DNA of 64,000 nt from Acanthopleura granulata (GCA_016165875.1 JABBOT010000014.1:10697871-10761870), one strand, 5' to 3'. Numbered from the stretch's first letter, positions 1 to 15,400 are shown. Made by a program: numbers and translations. Notes: generated by a model not told the origin, from the sequence alone.

Positions 1-304
1 AGTGCAGAGATCAGATCAAGTAGTTACAGTAAATTTGGAAACCAAGAGGTATCTATCATTAATCTCCTTATGATCCAAGCTGTCATTATATTAGAGCTGT
101 GATGGAACCCATCTACAAGCCAGATGAAAATCGATGATAATGATAATAATACAGTAACTATATACATATAGGTTGACAAACAAAAATATAATTAATAAAT
201 TATTGGTGTTCACCACCCATAAAACTATCTACCGTCGCGTTGAGGTGCAAATTCTTGAGTATGGAATTAAACAGCCATTGAGTAAAACTAACTTCTTGTT
301 GCAG

Positions 305-442
305 GTTCTGATCCGTCCATGCGCCTTGGTGGTCCCTGACACAGACAGAGTGCTGGAAGTGTTACTGTGCTCAGAGGGGTTTGAGGAGTTCTCACTGTGG
401 ACCTCCAAACTCTCACGATTCCACTACCTGCTTCACCTGGAG
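305..442 (+). CDS. Copy 1 exon 1: end of AAA1
   Basis: Acceptor TTGTTGCAG and donor GAG|GTGAGA, phase 0 to 0, 46 codons. The peptide starts VLIRPCALVVPDTD and matches the dynein motif 'LFRPVAMMVPD' after the AAA1 sensor, followed by LLCSEGFEEF as in 'MLYSEGFE'. Protein identical in copy 2. Confidence 0.9.
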
Positions 443-3400
443 GTGAGAAAAAAGATTCCCACGTGGACTCATTCAACCATTCCATTCATGTTTATATCCC
501 AGGTTATATACAGGTTATTTAACAGAAACTCTGGTGGAGTTTTAAAATCACACATTTCAATGAATTCCTTGATTGTCACTGGTCGTGGGTTTCTGCACCA
601 TGACTGCATCAAATATTGTGATTGTCCAACTTTGATCAAATTTGTGTGAAGACTTACATGTACATGTATTATGTTGGTTTTCACCTGAATTTCAGAAATC
701 GACTTGTCCACGCATACAAGTAAGCCTTGAATGTCTAATCTGGATCATACATGCAAATCCTCTGAATTAGTTGTATATGGCTGCTTTCTCTCCAACTCAC
801 AGCAACATGTATCCTTGCTCCATACACGCTTTTAGTTCTAGGGACATCCATGTACCATGCATTCTGTTATTTTCACTTTCAGTAACAGTGACATCCATGC
901 TCCATATTGTCCCTCCCTTTCACTTTCAGTTACAGCGACATCCATGCTTCATACATACATATGCTGTCACTTTCGCTTTCAGTTACCTAGTGGCTCAGGC
1001 CACAGTTACGCGGGACTGAAAGAGCTGAAAACAGTGGTAACCGTGGCCGGAAAGAAGCGGCTGGACAAGGGACTGGACAGAGAGATCCATGCCACGCTCT
1101 ACAAAGACGCAGGTCAGAAATGCAACTCTTCAACTCTTCATAGAATTGATGTCAACATACATGTATCAGTATGGTTGGGGCATGTGTTTTGTGCACCCGT
1201 GCAAATGCAAAAGGGCATCTTAATTTGTTTCTTTCCTTACACTGTGGACATGACCTGTCATTGTCCGTCTATCCCTTGTTAAAATATCTTGAGAATCAAT
1301 TTAAGTGTATAGTTATAACTGACCTTAGACCAACTATCTGAGGAAAAAAAATATCTGTTGATGGTTGCAGACACACTTAATACTGTGATGCAATCCCAGA
1401 CGCCCCGTAGCCGTGAGGAGTTCTGCATCGTTCAAGCCATCAGAAAAGTCATCTCCCCTAGAATAGAGAACGAGGATGACAGTCTTCGGCTTCTCAACAT
1501 CCTGCGAGACCTTTTCCCTTCGTCAGCAAAACCAGAGAGTCCTCTCCTGGGCAGCGACCCAAAGCTCACCCAAGCCATCAAAGAATTGCTGAAACAGAAT
1601 CATCAGTTGTCTTCGGATGCGTTCATCACCAAGGTAAACGCAATATCTGTCTGAACACCATTGTAAAATTGCCCTGGATATCTGTATTGCTAAAGGGGAC
1701 ACAAATCTTGATGGGCACTGTTTTAAACACATCCCAAATGTCTCCATCACTATTAAAATGTGGTATATGCAATATGTGACCAGATGTTTTAATGGTTATT
1801 TAAACAGAATGTACCCAGATGTCTTTGCCACAAATGTAAGCACATATTTATATGAATGCGTCTGTGATTCAGTGACCCTGATTTGATGAATCCAAGACAT
1901 GTCAGAGCCACACGTTTCTAATTACCACATTTTCATCTTAATCTATACATGTACTTTGATTGCTTAATTTATTTCATTGATGTTAATGTTATACTCAAGA
2001 ATTATACGATGGTGACCGGCATTGTGTTGTGGAGGAAACTGAACGAAACCTGGGGGAAACCCTTGACCATCCGTAGGTGTTATGGTAGGAAATGTGAGTA
2101 TTTTGAAGAAAACAAGAGTGCCAAATGTCCAAATAAAGCGTAAGCCGTTTCTCTAGCTTGTATTGCTCTGTTCACAGATACTGCAGCTGCAGGCTGCAGT
2201 TGACCTGGGGCATGGGGTGATTCTGTCTGGTCCCAGTGGTAGTGGGAAGACCACCTGTTACCAGACTCTCGCTAAGGCCTGGAACCATCTCAACTATAAG
2301 CTGTTTGCTCCTGACCATGCCAAGGAGGAGTTGGACATTCACAAGATGATCCGCAAAACCCAGCTCAAACAGGTATGTGAAAGCTGGCTGGAACACACCC
2401 CAAAACCAGGTATAGCTGATATGTGGAAGCTGGTCAAAACACTCCCCCAAAATTCCCACCATTTTACTCACATACAGAATAAACTGAAACATCTACTTAA
2501 ATTTTTTCTGCGTGACAAAGTAATCAGCGTGTTATTGTTGTGGACAGTCGGATGGCCAATTTTTGTGGACAAAAACCAAAAGAAGTCAAATAATGGAAGA
2601 CAATTCTTTTAAGTGACTAAGAGAAAAAAATGAAACAATTTCTCAGTCAGTTTTTAAACTCAAAAGTAATTGTTCCCAACAGTGGTGTTATTCATTCGTT
2701 TTTGTTTCGAGAAAATGAAGTTGTGAAAAATCTCCTTTGGTTGAAGGAGAACCTCTCTGGAAATATTGTACTGCCTTATATTAGTATACAAGGTGTATTT
2801 TGCAATTATCGCACCAGTCTTGTAATACTGTTCTATATTAGTTAATTAACATTTTCAGAAGTTAATTTTATTAATCACCGTGGCTCTATAAGAAATAACA
2901 TTCATTTGTTTTGTGTATAATGTTGCTGTTGTTGTTGTTTTCAGAATGAAAGTGATGGGGATGATCCTTACAATGTTGAAATTAAACATGGGGTATGTAG
3001 TGTATGTAAATATATATATAAAGCCAGTATAAAATGTGTTCAGTAGATAAGTTACATGTGATTTTTTTTTTTGGACTTACTCGATGAACTGAAACTTACT
3101 TGACTGGGAAAGGCTTGGCCACTCCTACACCTACAACTGGTTTAAACGTGCAAACAAAAAATTGCGGATAATCGCATCAAATTTTGGATTTGTGGATTGT
3201 GGGGGATCTTGATGAATCTGAAAATGTTGCCAGCATTCGCGAGACGGAGTTGATTCGGCTGCGACAAACGTAAATCCTGACTGCATTGCAAGTGCTCTTC
3301 ATGAATCTGATGAATGTTTGTGTCACAGGGAGCCTTTGTGAATTTGTGCAATCTCCCGTCTCATGTATCCCGGTTTCCAGCACCCACCAACCATGCCAGC

Positions 3401-6400
3401 TGTTAATAATCACTGGGATGTGTAAAATGGAGGAGGAATTTCGTAAGTTTGTAAATTGCAGCCTCTGGTATTTTTTCCATAACAGCTGACTCTGGAAAAG
3501 CTTACCGTTGAAACAAGAGAGGCGCGTGTGAAATGGAAGCGCGCGGAGAAGTCCATGGCAGGCCTTCTCAGCACGGCCTTGGACACTGAGGCCTCGGAGG
3601 CCCCTACAGACCAGGCTCGGTATCCCAAAGTTGACTTCTTCACCATCCTGCCCAATTCCCTCACACCGCAACAGGTACTTAGCCACAGTCCACTGTCACA
3701 AAGTGTTCCAAATTTTAGCTCCAGCACATTTTTCCCCACACAGTATTTTCAGTCTTTGGTCCAAGAGCTTTATAATGGTCATGTAAATGTATTTATTACA
3801 GATATATCTTGGGAACTTATTTACATGTGTAGTTTTGGAGTCAGTAACCAAGCAAACAAACAACAAACGTCTATCTTTAACTCTTATGAACAGAGTCTGC
3901 ATACTTCCATGATCATTAATGATGCATCCAATCTTCGTGATGTGGGGACCTTACTGTTATAAGCTGCAAAGCCAAGGCTTTGGGGTTTGAATGAGTGGTC
4001 ATAGTACACAATCTCCATTAGGCCTGTTCTTTGAAGTTTTATATCGTATTTTAGAAAGAGGATAAATGCTCTAAACATTTGGGATTTTATTTTGTTTTCA
4101 GTTGTTTGGAAGCTTTAAAGAAGGCTTGTGGGACGATGGAATCTTAACGAGGATTCTACGCAGCATTGACTTCAAAGGTCACTCGGTGAAGAGCATCCTG
4201 AGTCAAAGCAAGGCCCAAAGGTCAGGCACTGCCAGCAACAAACCGGGGAGTGATCTCCCTTCCAATCTGCTGCAGTGGCTGGTGCTAGATGGTGCTGTGA
4301 ACCCGGCCTGGTCAGAGAACCTGAACACGTTGTTAGACGAGAACAGGCGTTTGAACAATGCCGATCGGGAAAACATCAAACACCAGGGTGAGGCTCCAAC
4401 TATTGGCATGTGTCAATCTAAATTACCTTCCATATTGATCTTCACATTTCCTGTCAGTTGTATGTGACTGTTCTTGATATAGAACTTGAAATTGTGTCCT
4501 GCCGAAATTGACTTTTTACCTGCTTGGCTGTTACAGAGCTCAAATTACTCTAAATGACCCAAAATTTTGCTCTCATCCCCTCCTCCAAGCTTCCCCCCCA
4601 CTCCAAGTGCGTTGTTTTTTGATGCTGAAACTTGCATTTTCTCAGTGGGATATCCTACATTCTTAACGAACAAGTTTAACACCTTTTTAAGATCAATAGA
4701 ATTCTCAGAATCATGAACACTGAGCAACTTCATAGACATGGACGAAATTTAAGGTTATTTACACTAGTTCTTGTCATACATCTACATTGTATGAAATCTT
4801 GTTCTTTGTGTTTTAAGTACATTGATAGGAACACATTACCATTAAAGTTGGATTTAGTGACAGAACTAATCCCATTAGAAGAAACCAGTTAAGGCAAAAA
4901 TATATAAGTAACTTGCTAGTTTTATTTTAGATTAGATGATGTTCCTGTTCACTAAGATCCTTTTTCGTGGTCCTTCTCTCCTGATCACACTGATCACTTT
5001 CTGTTTTGAGGAATAAAGCTTGTAAATCCGGTGCCATTGATAACTTTTCTTGGCTTCACAGGTTCTGCCACGGTACTGTTTGAGACAACAGATTTATCCT
5101 GGGCATCACCAGCCATGATTGCTAGGACAACTGTTGTCCACTTTGATGCGGGATTGGTACAGTGGAAGTGGTTGTTTGACAGCTGGGCGTCGACTTGCAA
5201 GACAGAGTTTATGCTGACCACAACATGGTACTTGTACACACCAAATGCATTTCCTCTGAATGATAGCTTAGGCCCATATGGATTTCTGCTGTACTGTAAA
5301 TGTATGTGTAAACTGCCTTGGTGACCTGGTGATTACAGAGTGTCCACCTCGGAGTAGGAAGATTCAGGATCAATCCTGGGACAAGTCACACCAGGATATT
5401 AAAACTTTAAAGTGATATTTGTTGCCACTTGACTTGGCATTCAGTACTGAAAGGTTAGAATAAGGAAACAGGTCTGGTCAGCCAGGTGTCAGTATAATGT
5501 GACTTGGTGGGGTGTCGTGTGTGGTGTCTTCTGCATGATATTCCAGTGACGGCAGCACTCTGGACTTGCACTCCCACAAGGAGATTTTGCTCGTTTTGGG
5601 GGATCTCAGATCAGGCTCAAAAACCCATCATATCTATGCTAGATCCATGGGTGTGATTTGCATAATTAACAGTGTCCTTGATTTTGGTTGGTTAATAAAT
5701 TCTGTGCAATAGCTGCTCTTGATATAGGTTTATATGGATAAGAAATTTGGTGTGCAGCAACTTCTTTTTGAAGCCCCTCAGAAGAAATATTAAAACTAAC
5801 TTCATTATTATTACATATGCATATGTAACATGAGATCTAAACCCATTAAATTTACTTTGTTATCTTGTATTTCAGCATTCGTATTCTGGATCAGCTAGTG
5901 ACAGACGTCTTTGGCCCCACCCTCAAATTTTTGGCCAATGAGTGTTTGCCATCTTTGCTGACTGACGTCAGTTTCCGCACTCGACAGACCAACCAGGTAG
6001 CTCCAGGGATACAGGAGGTCACAACATTCTTGAAGATACTCAGCTCTCTGCTGAGCAAGTATTTCCTACGAGAGGATCTGGAAAAGAAAATCAAAAGAAT
6101 GGAGGAAGGTACGAAACATTTTGTGCGTCCCTTTGAAATGATACTTGTTTGTGAGCTGTGACAAGTAGCTCTGTGGGTGGACAACATGGCTTAGTGTTTT
6201 TCTTGTGGAATTTAGAAGAAAGTTGGACATTTTGTGGACATACATGCACATGCTACCAGAGACCTGTTTGACGAAGATGGTGTAAGGCCTTGTCAAATGT
6301 AACTACCAGTGGCGCCATATCTCTACAGTACGTGTCGTCATGGCAGTTACATTTGACATTACTTACACCCCGTTTGTACAGCGGGCCCCTGAATGGAAAA

Positions 6401-9400
6401 GTAATCTCAGCATAGCTTTTATTTGTTTATTCATACTTTATGGAACCGTAGTATGTACTAATAGAAACCCATGTCAGTTTAAGTTCCCAAGTTAGAAAAA
6501 AAAGAAAATGCAGTCATGCTTTTTGTAATGCATTTGATGTTTTCTGAAGATTTCAACTGGTTGATCTGAAACATATGGATTAGGTTTGAGAACAAAACTG
6601 TAATGCAAGAACAAAAGACAGTCAGACAGTATGGAATGGAGTTTGTTCTCAAATGGTGCATGAAGGCTCATGCCGACTACGTATCATACTCTAACTCTTG
6701 ATAATGACCAAATGAATGAGTCCAAATCTTGAGCCAAATAAAACTTTACAGTTGTGAGTGTTAAAATATGTGATTTTAAGTTGATCATTGGGTCCACTGT
6801 TTTGGTCAGCACTGCATACCATGTGTGTAAATGTGCAGTAAATGACCTAATATTTCGTACAAGAAATTACTAGAAACATTACTTGTGCAAGTCAGTCCTG
6901 GGACAAACTTTGGATCATTTACTGCATAAAGTTTTTTAGCTTCCTGTCCGGCTGTACGTGGGAAGGTCGACCAGCAACCTGCTGATGGTCGTGGGTTTCC
7001 CCCTATTTCTGCCCGGTTTCCTCCCACCATAATGCTGACCACCGTCATATATGTGCAATATTCTTGAGTACCTACGTAAAATGCCAATCAAATAAATAAA
7101 TAAATAATGATTTATGAAGACCATACCTGTACCTGTGCATGTGCCTGACTTCAGATCCTGAGGGACAGGACCCCAGTTCGAGGGCCACGTCTGTCTCAGC
7201 CCACAGGATCAACAGCCGCCTCACCACCACCACTGTCATAGACGAGATTGTCCCCAACCACCTGGAGCTCCTGAAGTCCATGTTTGCCTTCTCGTACATA
7301 TGGGCCTTTGGAGGACACATACATGACAGGTACATGTACATGCATGTCGGTTGTTCATTATAAAATGTGTGTTATAATGGCCAGCAGGTTGTGGCAGAGT
7401 GGGTAAGGTGTGTGCCATTTCCTAGCTGCAAGGACATGAGAGTTGCAGGTTCAGACCAGGCCTTAGACAGGAAATTTGTGTATTTCCCCTGCTCTCAGTG
7501 TTTGTGTTCACTAATGTTTCAGTGCACCAAAATTTTTTGTTTTTCTTATATCCATTGGGGGATTAAATATAAAAAGACACTGGCCAGGAAGGCAAGTAGA
7601 TAAAGTGTCTACTCGCAAAACTGGTTGGTGAATAAAAAATAAAAATTAAAATTCATTCTAGCCCTGTGTGGACATGGCTATTGTCGTCAGCCTGGTATAA
7701 CCTGGCTCATATTGACTGTATGGAGCCTGGCTTGACTGCCTTGCCCTGAAGACGTTGTTTTCATTGTTTTTCTGCCTAAATTAAAACGCACGTGTGATCA
7801 GTGTCAGAAAAGAGCATGTGCCGAAACAACAGATTCCACAAATCCCTGTAAAACCATAGTCACACTACAAACTTGTGGAAGCAACAGTTTAGCTGAGCCT
7901 TTCTATGCCATGCTCCTCTGTCGAACAGGTGGCGCTTTACTTATACCGCTCATGAATATTGTCTCCGAGAAAAAAAACTTTTAAACAGACACGTGGTCAA
8001 AGCCATACTGGGAGTGTTTGAATTGTTTCATTTTGGCCTAGGGCAATATTCACAAGCAGTATCAGCGAATGGCCCTATGATCTCCAGGCTTCGCAGAAGA
8101 CCTCATTCTGTTCACTGACATTATGCCTAAAGGTTACATGGCTCCAAAGTTTTGATGATGAATCAGCAGTAATGCCCTTTTTCTACTTAGAAGTTTTGAA
8201 GGTGTACATTTCCATTTTGTTTTCAAATTTTAGAGAACTTCATGTAGTTAAGATGTTTCAAAGTGTTGATTTATGTGGTGTTTTTTGAATCAAACGCACC
8301 ACTGAAATATAACATAATGTTTTTAGCGTGCATCAAATAAAATTTTCAGGTACAAGGAGAAGTTTGACAGGTGTGCCCGGGAGACTCTGTTCCGGGCCAC
8401 CCATCCCGTGAGGATCCCATCCAGGGGTCTGATCTATGACTTCTACGTGGACCCAAGCACTGGGGGTCTGGTCAGATGGAGTGACAAGCCCATGGAGAGA
8501 CCCAGGGGACTGCCCCCTACTTATGTTGTCACCCCTGAGGTAAGGAAGGCAACAGGACTATTCCAGGACTCTTTGGGACTGATTCCACTTAGCCCATATT
8601 GATTAAATCCAAATTTAAAATGTCCTCATGAGGATGTTTTTGCTGTTTTCCAAAAAAAAAAAAGCTCCAAAGTACTATTTTTAAATTTGACATAATTCAG
8701 CAATGGCTTTGTGGAATCTGCCACTGGTCTCAAGGAATAATGAATATTTTTCTGCAGTGACAATGTCTTTTTTTATGATTCTCCTGTTCAAGAATTTTAG
8801 GTCTTGCTCTTTTAAGGTTTTGAAGCCATTAAGTTCACAAGATAGACTGGGATTAGAATGATCCAGAACTCAAACAAACTGGGTTTTTGGCGACCCAAAG
8901 AGTCTGTGAGCACCTGGGAGCAACTCAAAGCATCTAATCAGTCGTTGGCTTTTGTCAGTCTACCCGGGTTTTCAGTTAATGATGCTGATGTTAAGTGTGA
9001 TTTACTTTCCTGTGACATCAAGCATCCAGTTGTGCTTTGATCTGTTGATCTGCACATGCTTCTTCTTTGAAAAACACACGACACACGAGAGATGCTGCGA
9101 GCGCTTTGACGCAGTTGTTCCTTTACTTTTATAATTATTTTAGTCCTCCAGCCTTTCATGAAACTCACAGATACAGTGAGCACTAGCTGAGAGACTGACA
9201 TGCACTCTATTACACAACACTAGATGGTAGCAAGATGATAGCAAGATTTTGTTAAACTTTTTCACATAAGTATTACACATAAAGGTAAGCTTTATCAATT
9301 TCGACAAAGATTCTTACGATCTCTAGTCGAATTGTTCCTGGCTTTAAGGATTAATCAATATGTTTTTGTTGTCCCTTGTTCTTTCACATTTATTTTAGTT

Positions 9401-12400
9401 CTCCAACCTTTTCGTAAAACTTTTTAAACCTTTGATTTGGCTATTGGAAAGGATTTCAAGTTCAGATATTGTTATTAAAATAATTGGTGTCAATCTTCCA
9501 ATTCCAAGACAAATAATGTCTTCAGTCATTATTTTCAGAATTATTCTGTGTTTTTTTTTGGTAATCTCACCGTAATTTTGACTCATTCTGACAGTAAACC
9601 GTGATTTGTTTTCAGGTTGATCGTTACCACTACTTGATCGATCTGTTACTGTCTGCTGGCCACTGTGTTCACCTGACTGGAGGGACAGCTGTTGGCAAAA
9701 CTAGTGTGATACAGGTAATATAATTTTATCTTTATTTATGAAAGGCAACTTGATCAGTTTAGAATGAAAACTCTTCTTCCCCAAGGCCTTCACTTGTCCA
9801 TTTAACCAGTGTGATTGCTTTTAGAGGTATTAAATCTCAAGTCTGTTATTGGTTGTCCAGAAAGGAAGAGGCAACTTGGGAAAAATGGTCACGTGTCCCA
9901 TAATCAATGTATTTTGTTCCTTCTTACAGTAGAACAAGGGAAGGTTGTAAAAGGTTTTGGAGTGGACAATTTGTAAATATGCACAATGTCTTGTAATATT
10001 AGTGGTTTTTCTTGCCATTTTCTTTGTGAGAAAACTCACTATTTTTTCATCACCAATGTATCAAAAAAATTTATTTCATGAAAACTCAGAAAGTTTGTCT
10101 AAAACTCAATTTTCAGATATTTCTTCTTGTGGTTACTGCAACAAGAAATTTGCTAGAAAGCAAATTTCATTATGAACCCTATATCATAGCTCATTTTGTT
10201 GAATAATCCGCTAACTTTCTTGTGATTGACAGCACCTGGTGAGCAGTAAGCATGTGCTGACCCGTATACAGATGTCACCTGGGCTGACAAGCGAGCGGCT
10301 TGGTCAGCGGCTGTTGAGCCGACTCACCGACCCCCATGTACAGCAGAGTGGCTCAGGCCTGTCAATGGATGACAAAGACCTCACCTTCTTCATAGATGAC
10401 CTTCACACAGCCCAAGGAGAACATGGTATATACACTGATGGACTTGTCAGAAAAAAGCTAGTACCTATTTTCTACTTACTCGATATATCATACTTCTTAG
10501 AAGTTTGCATATTCCCCCCCCCCCCCTTTGTGTTAATGGGACATTTTTGACAATAAACATTTGATAATTTTTGTCATGCTTGTGTGACTCGGTGCGCATT
10601 CTTTATGCATGTCTAACATTCATTGTACGGGGCGCTATACTTTCCTCTGCCCATAAAGCGACCTGCAGTCTATTCAGTGAAAAATTCTGGAGTGTGGTGA
10701 CGAAAACAATAATCAGATAAATGAATAGTACAACAAAAACACGAAGATTACTCGAATTGATCTTGTCTTATGTCTTGTCCTAATTGATGCCTGTTTTATG
10801 TCTTGTCCTAATTGATGCTTGTCTTGTGTCTTGTCCTAATTGATGCCTGTCTTATGTCTTGTCCTAACTGATGCCTGTCTTATGTCTTGTCCTAACTGAT
10901 GCCTGTCTTATGTCTTGTCCTAATTGATACCTGTTTTATGTCTTGTCCTAATTGATGCTTGTCTTGTGTCTTGTCCTAATTGATACTTGTCTTATGTCTT
11001 GTCCTAATTGATGCCTGTTGTATGTCTTGTCCTAATTGAAGCCTGTCGTATGTCTTGTCCTAACTGATGCCTGTCTTATGTCTTGTCCTAACTGATGCCT
11101 GTCTTATGTCTTGTCCTCATCACTGAATCATCAATTATTCTATTTACAACGAAATGACTGAAATAAGCCACATAGCTGTTATGAGTGGTGCACATGAACG
11201 GGTCCTATCTCGTATAAACCAAAACAACTGGCTGTTTATGCCTAGGCTACCACATTCATGACATTAAAGGCTTTGGCGACAGCCCGGGATTCATCTTAGT
11301 TCTGAATCTTCCTCTAAGCCATGTGGATTTATTTGTCTGCCAGCGAAGAAATCATAGTCATGTGATCTGGAAACAGCCCTCCAGCTCATACTGTCAGTGT
11401 GACAGGAAACCATAATCATTCAGTCAGTATTGTAGCTCTAACTCCATGCCCAGTCTACCTGCCTGTTTCCCCCCACCTCAGGTGTTCAACCCTCGTTAGA
11501 GCTCCTTCGTCAGCTGTTGACGGAGGGAAGCCTGTATGATGTGGAGAGAAAGATGAGTGTGGAGACCAGGCCTGCCAAACTGCTCACTGTGTCCACTCTG
11601 TCCTCACAGCCAGGTATGTGTGTGTGTTTGTGTGATCTGATTGCCTCACCACCCAGGGTCTGGTCCAGGGCATTTTGAAAGCTGTCAAAAGGGTTTGGAG
11701 TTCGGATGTTGTTCACCAGTGACCTCACGCCTATTTTTCTTTGTCCCTGAATCAAAAATTTAATACTTTATTAGCTTTTTCACTCACAGGCAAACATGAC
11801 AAGAGTACACTTCTCAAGAACTTTATTCAGAGCTAAACATAAAGGTGTACAAAAAGTTTTGTGACGTCCCTGGTGAACTGCAATTATCAAGATGGTCCAT
11901 AAAACCCACCATGCAATACATACCCACCAACATTTGACTGCATTTAATTTATTGGAAAAAACTCGAAAAAAAAGGCATTCAAAACATTTTCAGATGCAGT
12001 CTTTTTACTAACTAAAACTTAACTTTTTACTGAAACAAAGGATATTAACTAGGTCCTTGAGACAGATTTGAGAAACATTTTCTTTTACAAGTGGGAACTT
12101 TATTTGTTACACAAAACAGTGATTTACTGTGTCATGGTCCACTTTCTTTCACCAGCCTCTCTCCTTGTTACAAAACATGGTTGACAGTGTTACAGTCCAT
12201 TTTCTTGTACTAGCCTCTGTCTCTCTCTCCTCAGGTAGCGGGTGTGGCATCGCCTGTCAGGTGATGTCCGCCAGACTGACCCGCCTCCTGGTCACCCTCA
12301 CCTACTTTGAGCTTCCCCTCAGCAGCCTGCTGTCTATCATGTCCAAGCCCATCCTCAGCTGGCTTGAGGAATTCCCCACTCAATCCGTGGAGCATCACAA

Positions 12401-15400
12401 AGACTTTGCCAATGTAGGTGCTTTTAGGTTTTGTTGTGTGATTTCATATGTCTGGAGGGCTGTCCATGGCTGAGGGGGTTGGCGCTAGTGCAACGTAATG
12501 ATGCATGCACCTGTCACCAATGAGATCGCTGTGAGTTCTAGCCCAGGTTGGCTCTGCCCGTTTTCCTCCCAACACAATTCTGGCGGCCATTGTATAAGTG
12601 AAATATTCCAGAAAGAGATTAATTCTTGGAGAACTTCTGATCTCTTAGTGTTATTTGGTATCCAAAATATACATTTTGATCTTATTTGGTTCCCAGAGTG
12701 CACATTTGGATCTTGATGGGCTCCCAAAGTGTACGTTGGATCTTATTTTGTATCCAAAAGTTCATTTTGACCTCATTTGGTACTAAAATGTTTCAGGCCC
12801 TGGCAGCAGGACTGTACGAAATCTACACAGCTGTCAAGGAGAAGTTCCGGCCGACACCCGCCCATGCCCATTACCTGTTCTCCTTCCACAGTGTCTCCGT
12901 AGCCGTTCAGGGTCTCCTGCTCATGTCCCCACGATCACGCACAAGGAGAATAAAGGTCCGACGAAGAGAACGCAAGGGCTTCGGTAAGCTCGGCACACAA
13001 CAGTACATTCAGAATGGTAATACTGTTTTGATGAGAATGTCATTTAAAGGGAAGGTCCCGCGTAAATCCATTGTGAAAGTATGTATAATCTTTTGGAGTA
13101 AGAGCTGGCATTTTTCTTCTGCAACATTGATTTACTTTCATCTGACAGAGTTTGTTAGAGCACTAACACAGGTTCCAGCTGGTTTTTCAGATAGATTGGC
13201 ACATTTTGGGACAGCTGACTTGTCTCTCTTCTGTTTAATGTTACAGTGGCACACTTTGGGATAGTTGTGACGTAAATCTTCTGAGTTGTCTGTCAACGTA
13301 ACATGTAATAGCTTAGGGACAGCTCACTGTTTTAATGTTATATATTTTGATTATGTTACATACGTGCGAACGACACTGCAAAGTATTTCCACACCATTGT
13401 GTTGTGGCAGGAGTAAGTTTCTTGATTGTTTCATGTCATAATTTTAAATGTATACCTAAGTTACAAACACAACCCTAGCAGCTTACTACAGTCTCAGGTG
13501 ACAAGAGTGTTCCGTGCTTGGAAGAATTACGACGGAGCACGGCCAAATGTCAATTTCAAATTAGTAGCTGTTAGAAAAAACTGCTTTACTGAAATAAAAA
13601 TCATATTGTTTAACCTTTTCGGCAAGCTTAACTTAGGACATCCAGTGTCTTTCACTTTAACGGAAAGATTGGCACAGTTTAGTGTAGCTCACTTGTCTCG
13701 TCAGAGCACTAACAGATTCTGGTCTGTTTTTTCAGAGAGCCTGGCATACATTGGAATACCTGACTTCTCTCGTCAGAGTACTAAAGTCAGTTCTGACAGT
13801 GATGGTGGCTCAGAGGGCTGTGCCCCAATGATGAAAAGCATTGCCCAGCTCTGGTGTCATGAGTGTAATCGTGTGTTTGCAGACCGCCTTATTGACGTGG
13901 AAGGTAGGCACTGGCACTAACACTGCACTTACACTGTACATTGTATTTGCAGAACACCTTATTGCTGTGAAAAGTGAAGCCATGGCACTAACATCACACT
14001 TACACTGTACATTGTGTTTGCAGAACACCTTATAGCTGTGAAAAGTTAAGCCATGGCACTAACATCACACTTACACTGTACATTGTGTTTACAGACCAAA
14101 TCATTGATGTGGAAAGTAAACATTGGGACTAAGACGCGTTTGCTTGTACATTGTAGTTGCAGAACACCTTATAGCTGTGAAAAGTTAAGCCATGGCACTA
14201 ACATCACACTTACACTGTACATTGTGTTTGCAGAACGCCTTATAGCTGTGAAAAGTTAAGCCATGGCACTAACATCACACTTACACTGTACATTGTGTTT
14301 GCAGAACCCCTTATTGCTGTGAAAAGTTAAGCCTTGGCACTGACATCACACTTACACTGTACATTGTATTTGCAGAACATCTTATAGCTGTGAAAAGTTA
14401 AGCCATGGCACTAACATCACACTTACACTGTACATTGTGTTTGCAGAACCCCCTTATTGCTGTGAAAAGTTAAGCCATGGCACTAACATCACACTTACAC
14501 TGTACATTGTATTTGCAGAACACCTTATAGCTGTGAAAAGTTAAGCCATGGCACTAACATCACACTTACACTGTACATTGTATTTGCAGAACACCTTATA
14601 GCTGTGAAAAGTTAAGCCATGGCACTAACATCACACTTACACTGTACATTGTATTTGCAGAACACCTTATAGCTGTGAAAAGTTAAGCCATGGCACTAAC
14701 ATCACACTTACACTGTACATTGTATTTGCAGAACACCTTATAGCTGTGAAAAGTTAAGCCATGGCACTAACATCACACTTACACTGTACATTGTGTTTGC
14801 AGAACCCCTTATTGCTGTGAAAAGTTAAGCCTTGGCACTAACATCACACTTACACTGTACATTGTATTTGCAGAACGCCTTATAGCTGTGAAAAGTTAAG
14901 CCATGGCACTAACATCACACTTACACTGTACATTGTAACATAATGTCATATGTCTCAGATACTGAAGCCAAAAGTCATTAACGAGCATGGGGACCTCACT
15001 GGCCTAACATGCTAGTTCAGGACAACGGCCAAGGAGTCTCTCACCAATACGGTCCCTTTGAGTTCAAGACCGACTCTGGTTGGCTTCCTCGCCAGTTGTA
15101 GGTGGAAATGTCGGTCAGAAGTCTTTGGATGGTCATGGGTTTCCCTCAGAGTATGCCCTGTTTCCTCCCACCATAATGCTGATGTCATGGGGCATAAAAC
15201 ACAGATCAAATAAATAAATAAACTCAGAAATCACGACCTCCGTTCTCACAGATTGTGTAACCAAGGCAACAGTAAGCGGTCGATGAAGTTTGGGTGACCA
15301 TGCATCTCCCACCAGTACACTGTGCATATCTATGGTGAAGTTTGTCAGTTACTTGATAAAGCTGATTGGTTTACTTCGGGGTACTGCAGTGTCCTCCATC

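Noticed and set aside
7383..7460. Possible functional tRNA gene
   Set aside because: A and B box resemblance is good, but I could not pair an acceptor stem and the sequence runs on into an A-rich-tailed body, as in a SINE.
12686..13264. 192-residue frame around exon 16
   Set aside because: Only 12797-12983 matches dynein; the rest is intron read-through past the GGTAAG donor and upstream repeats.
13841..14259. Short plus-strand frames repeating a VFAEHLIAVKS motif
   Set aside because: They are translations of the 71-bp array derived from the VFADRLIDVE codons of exon 17; stops and loss of frame between units argue against coding.
15003..15330. Frames of 60-90 residues on both strands in SINE sequences (several places)
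   Set aside because: They recur wherever the SINE occurs (MVGGN motif from the reversed CCACCATAATG core) and reflect the repeat, not genes.
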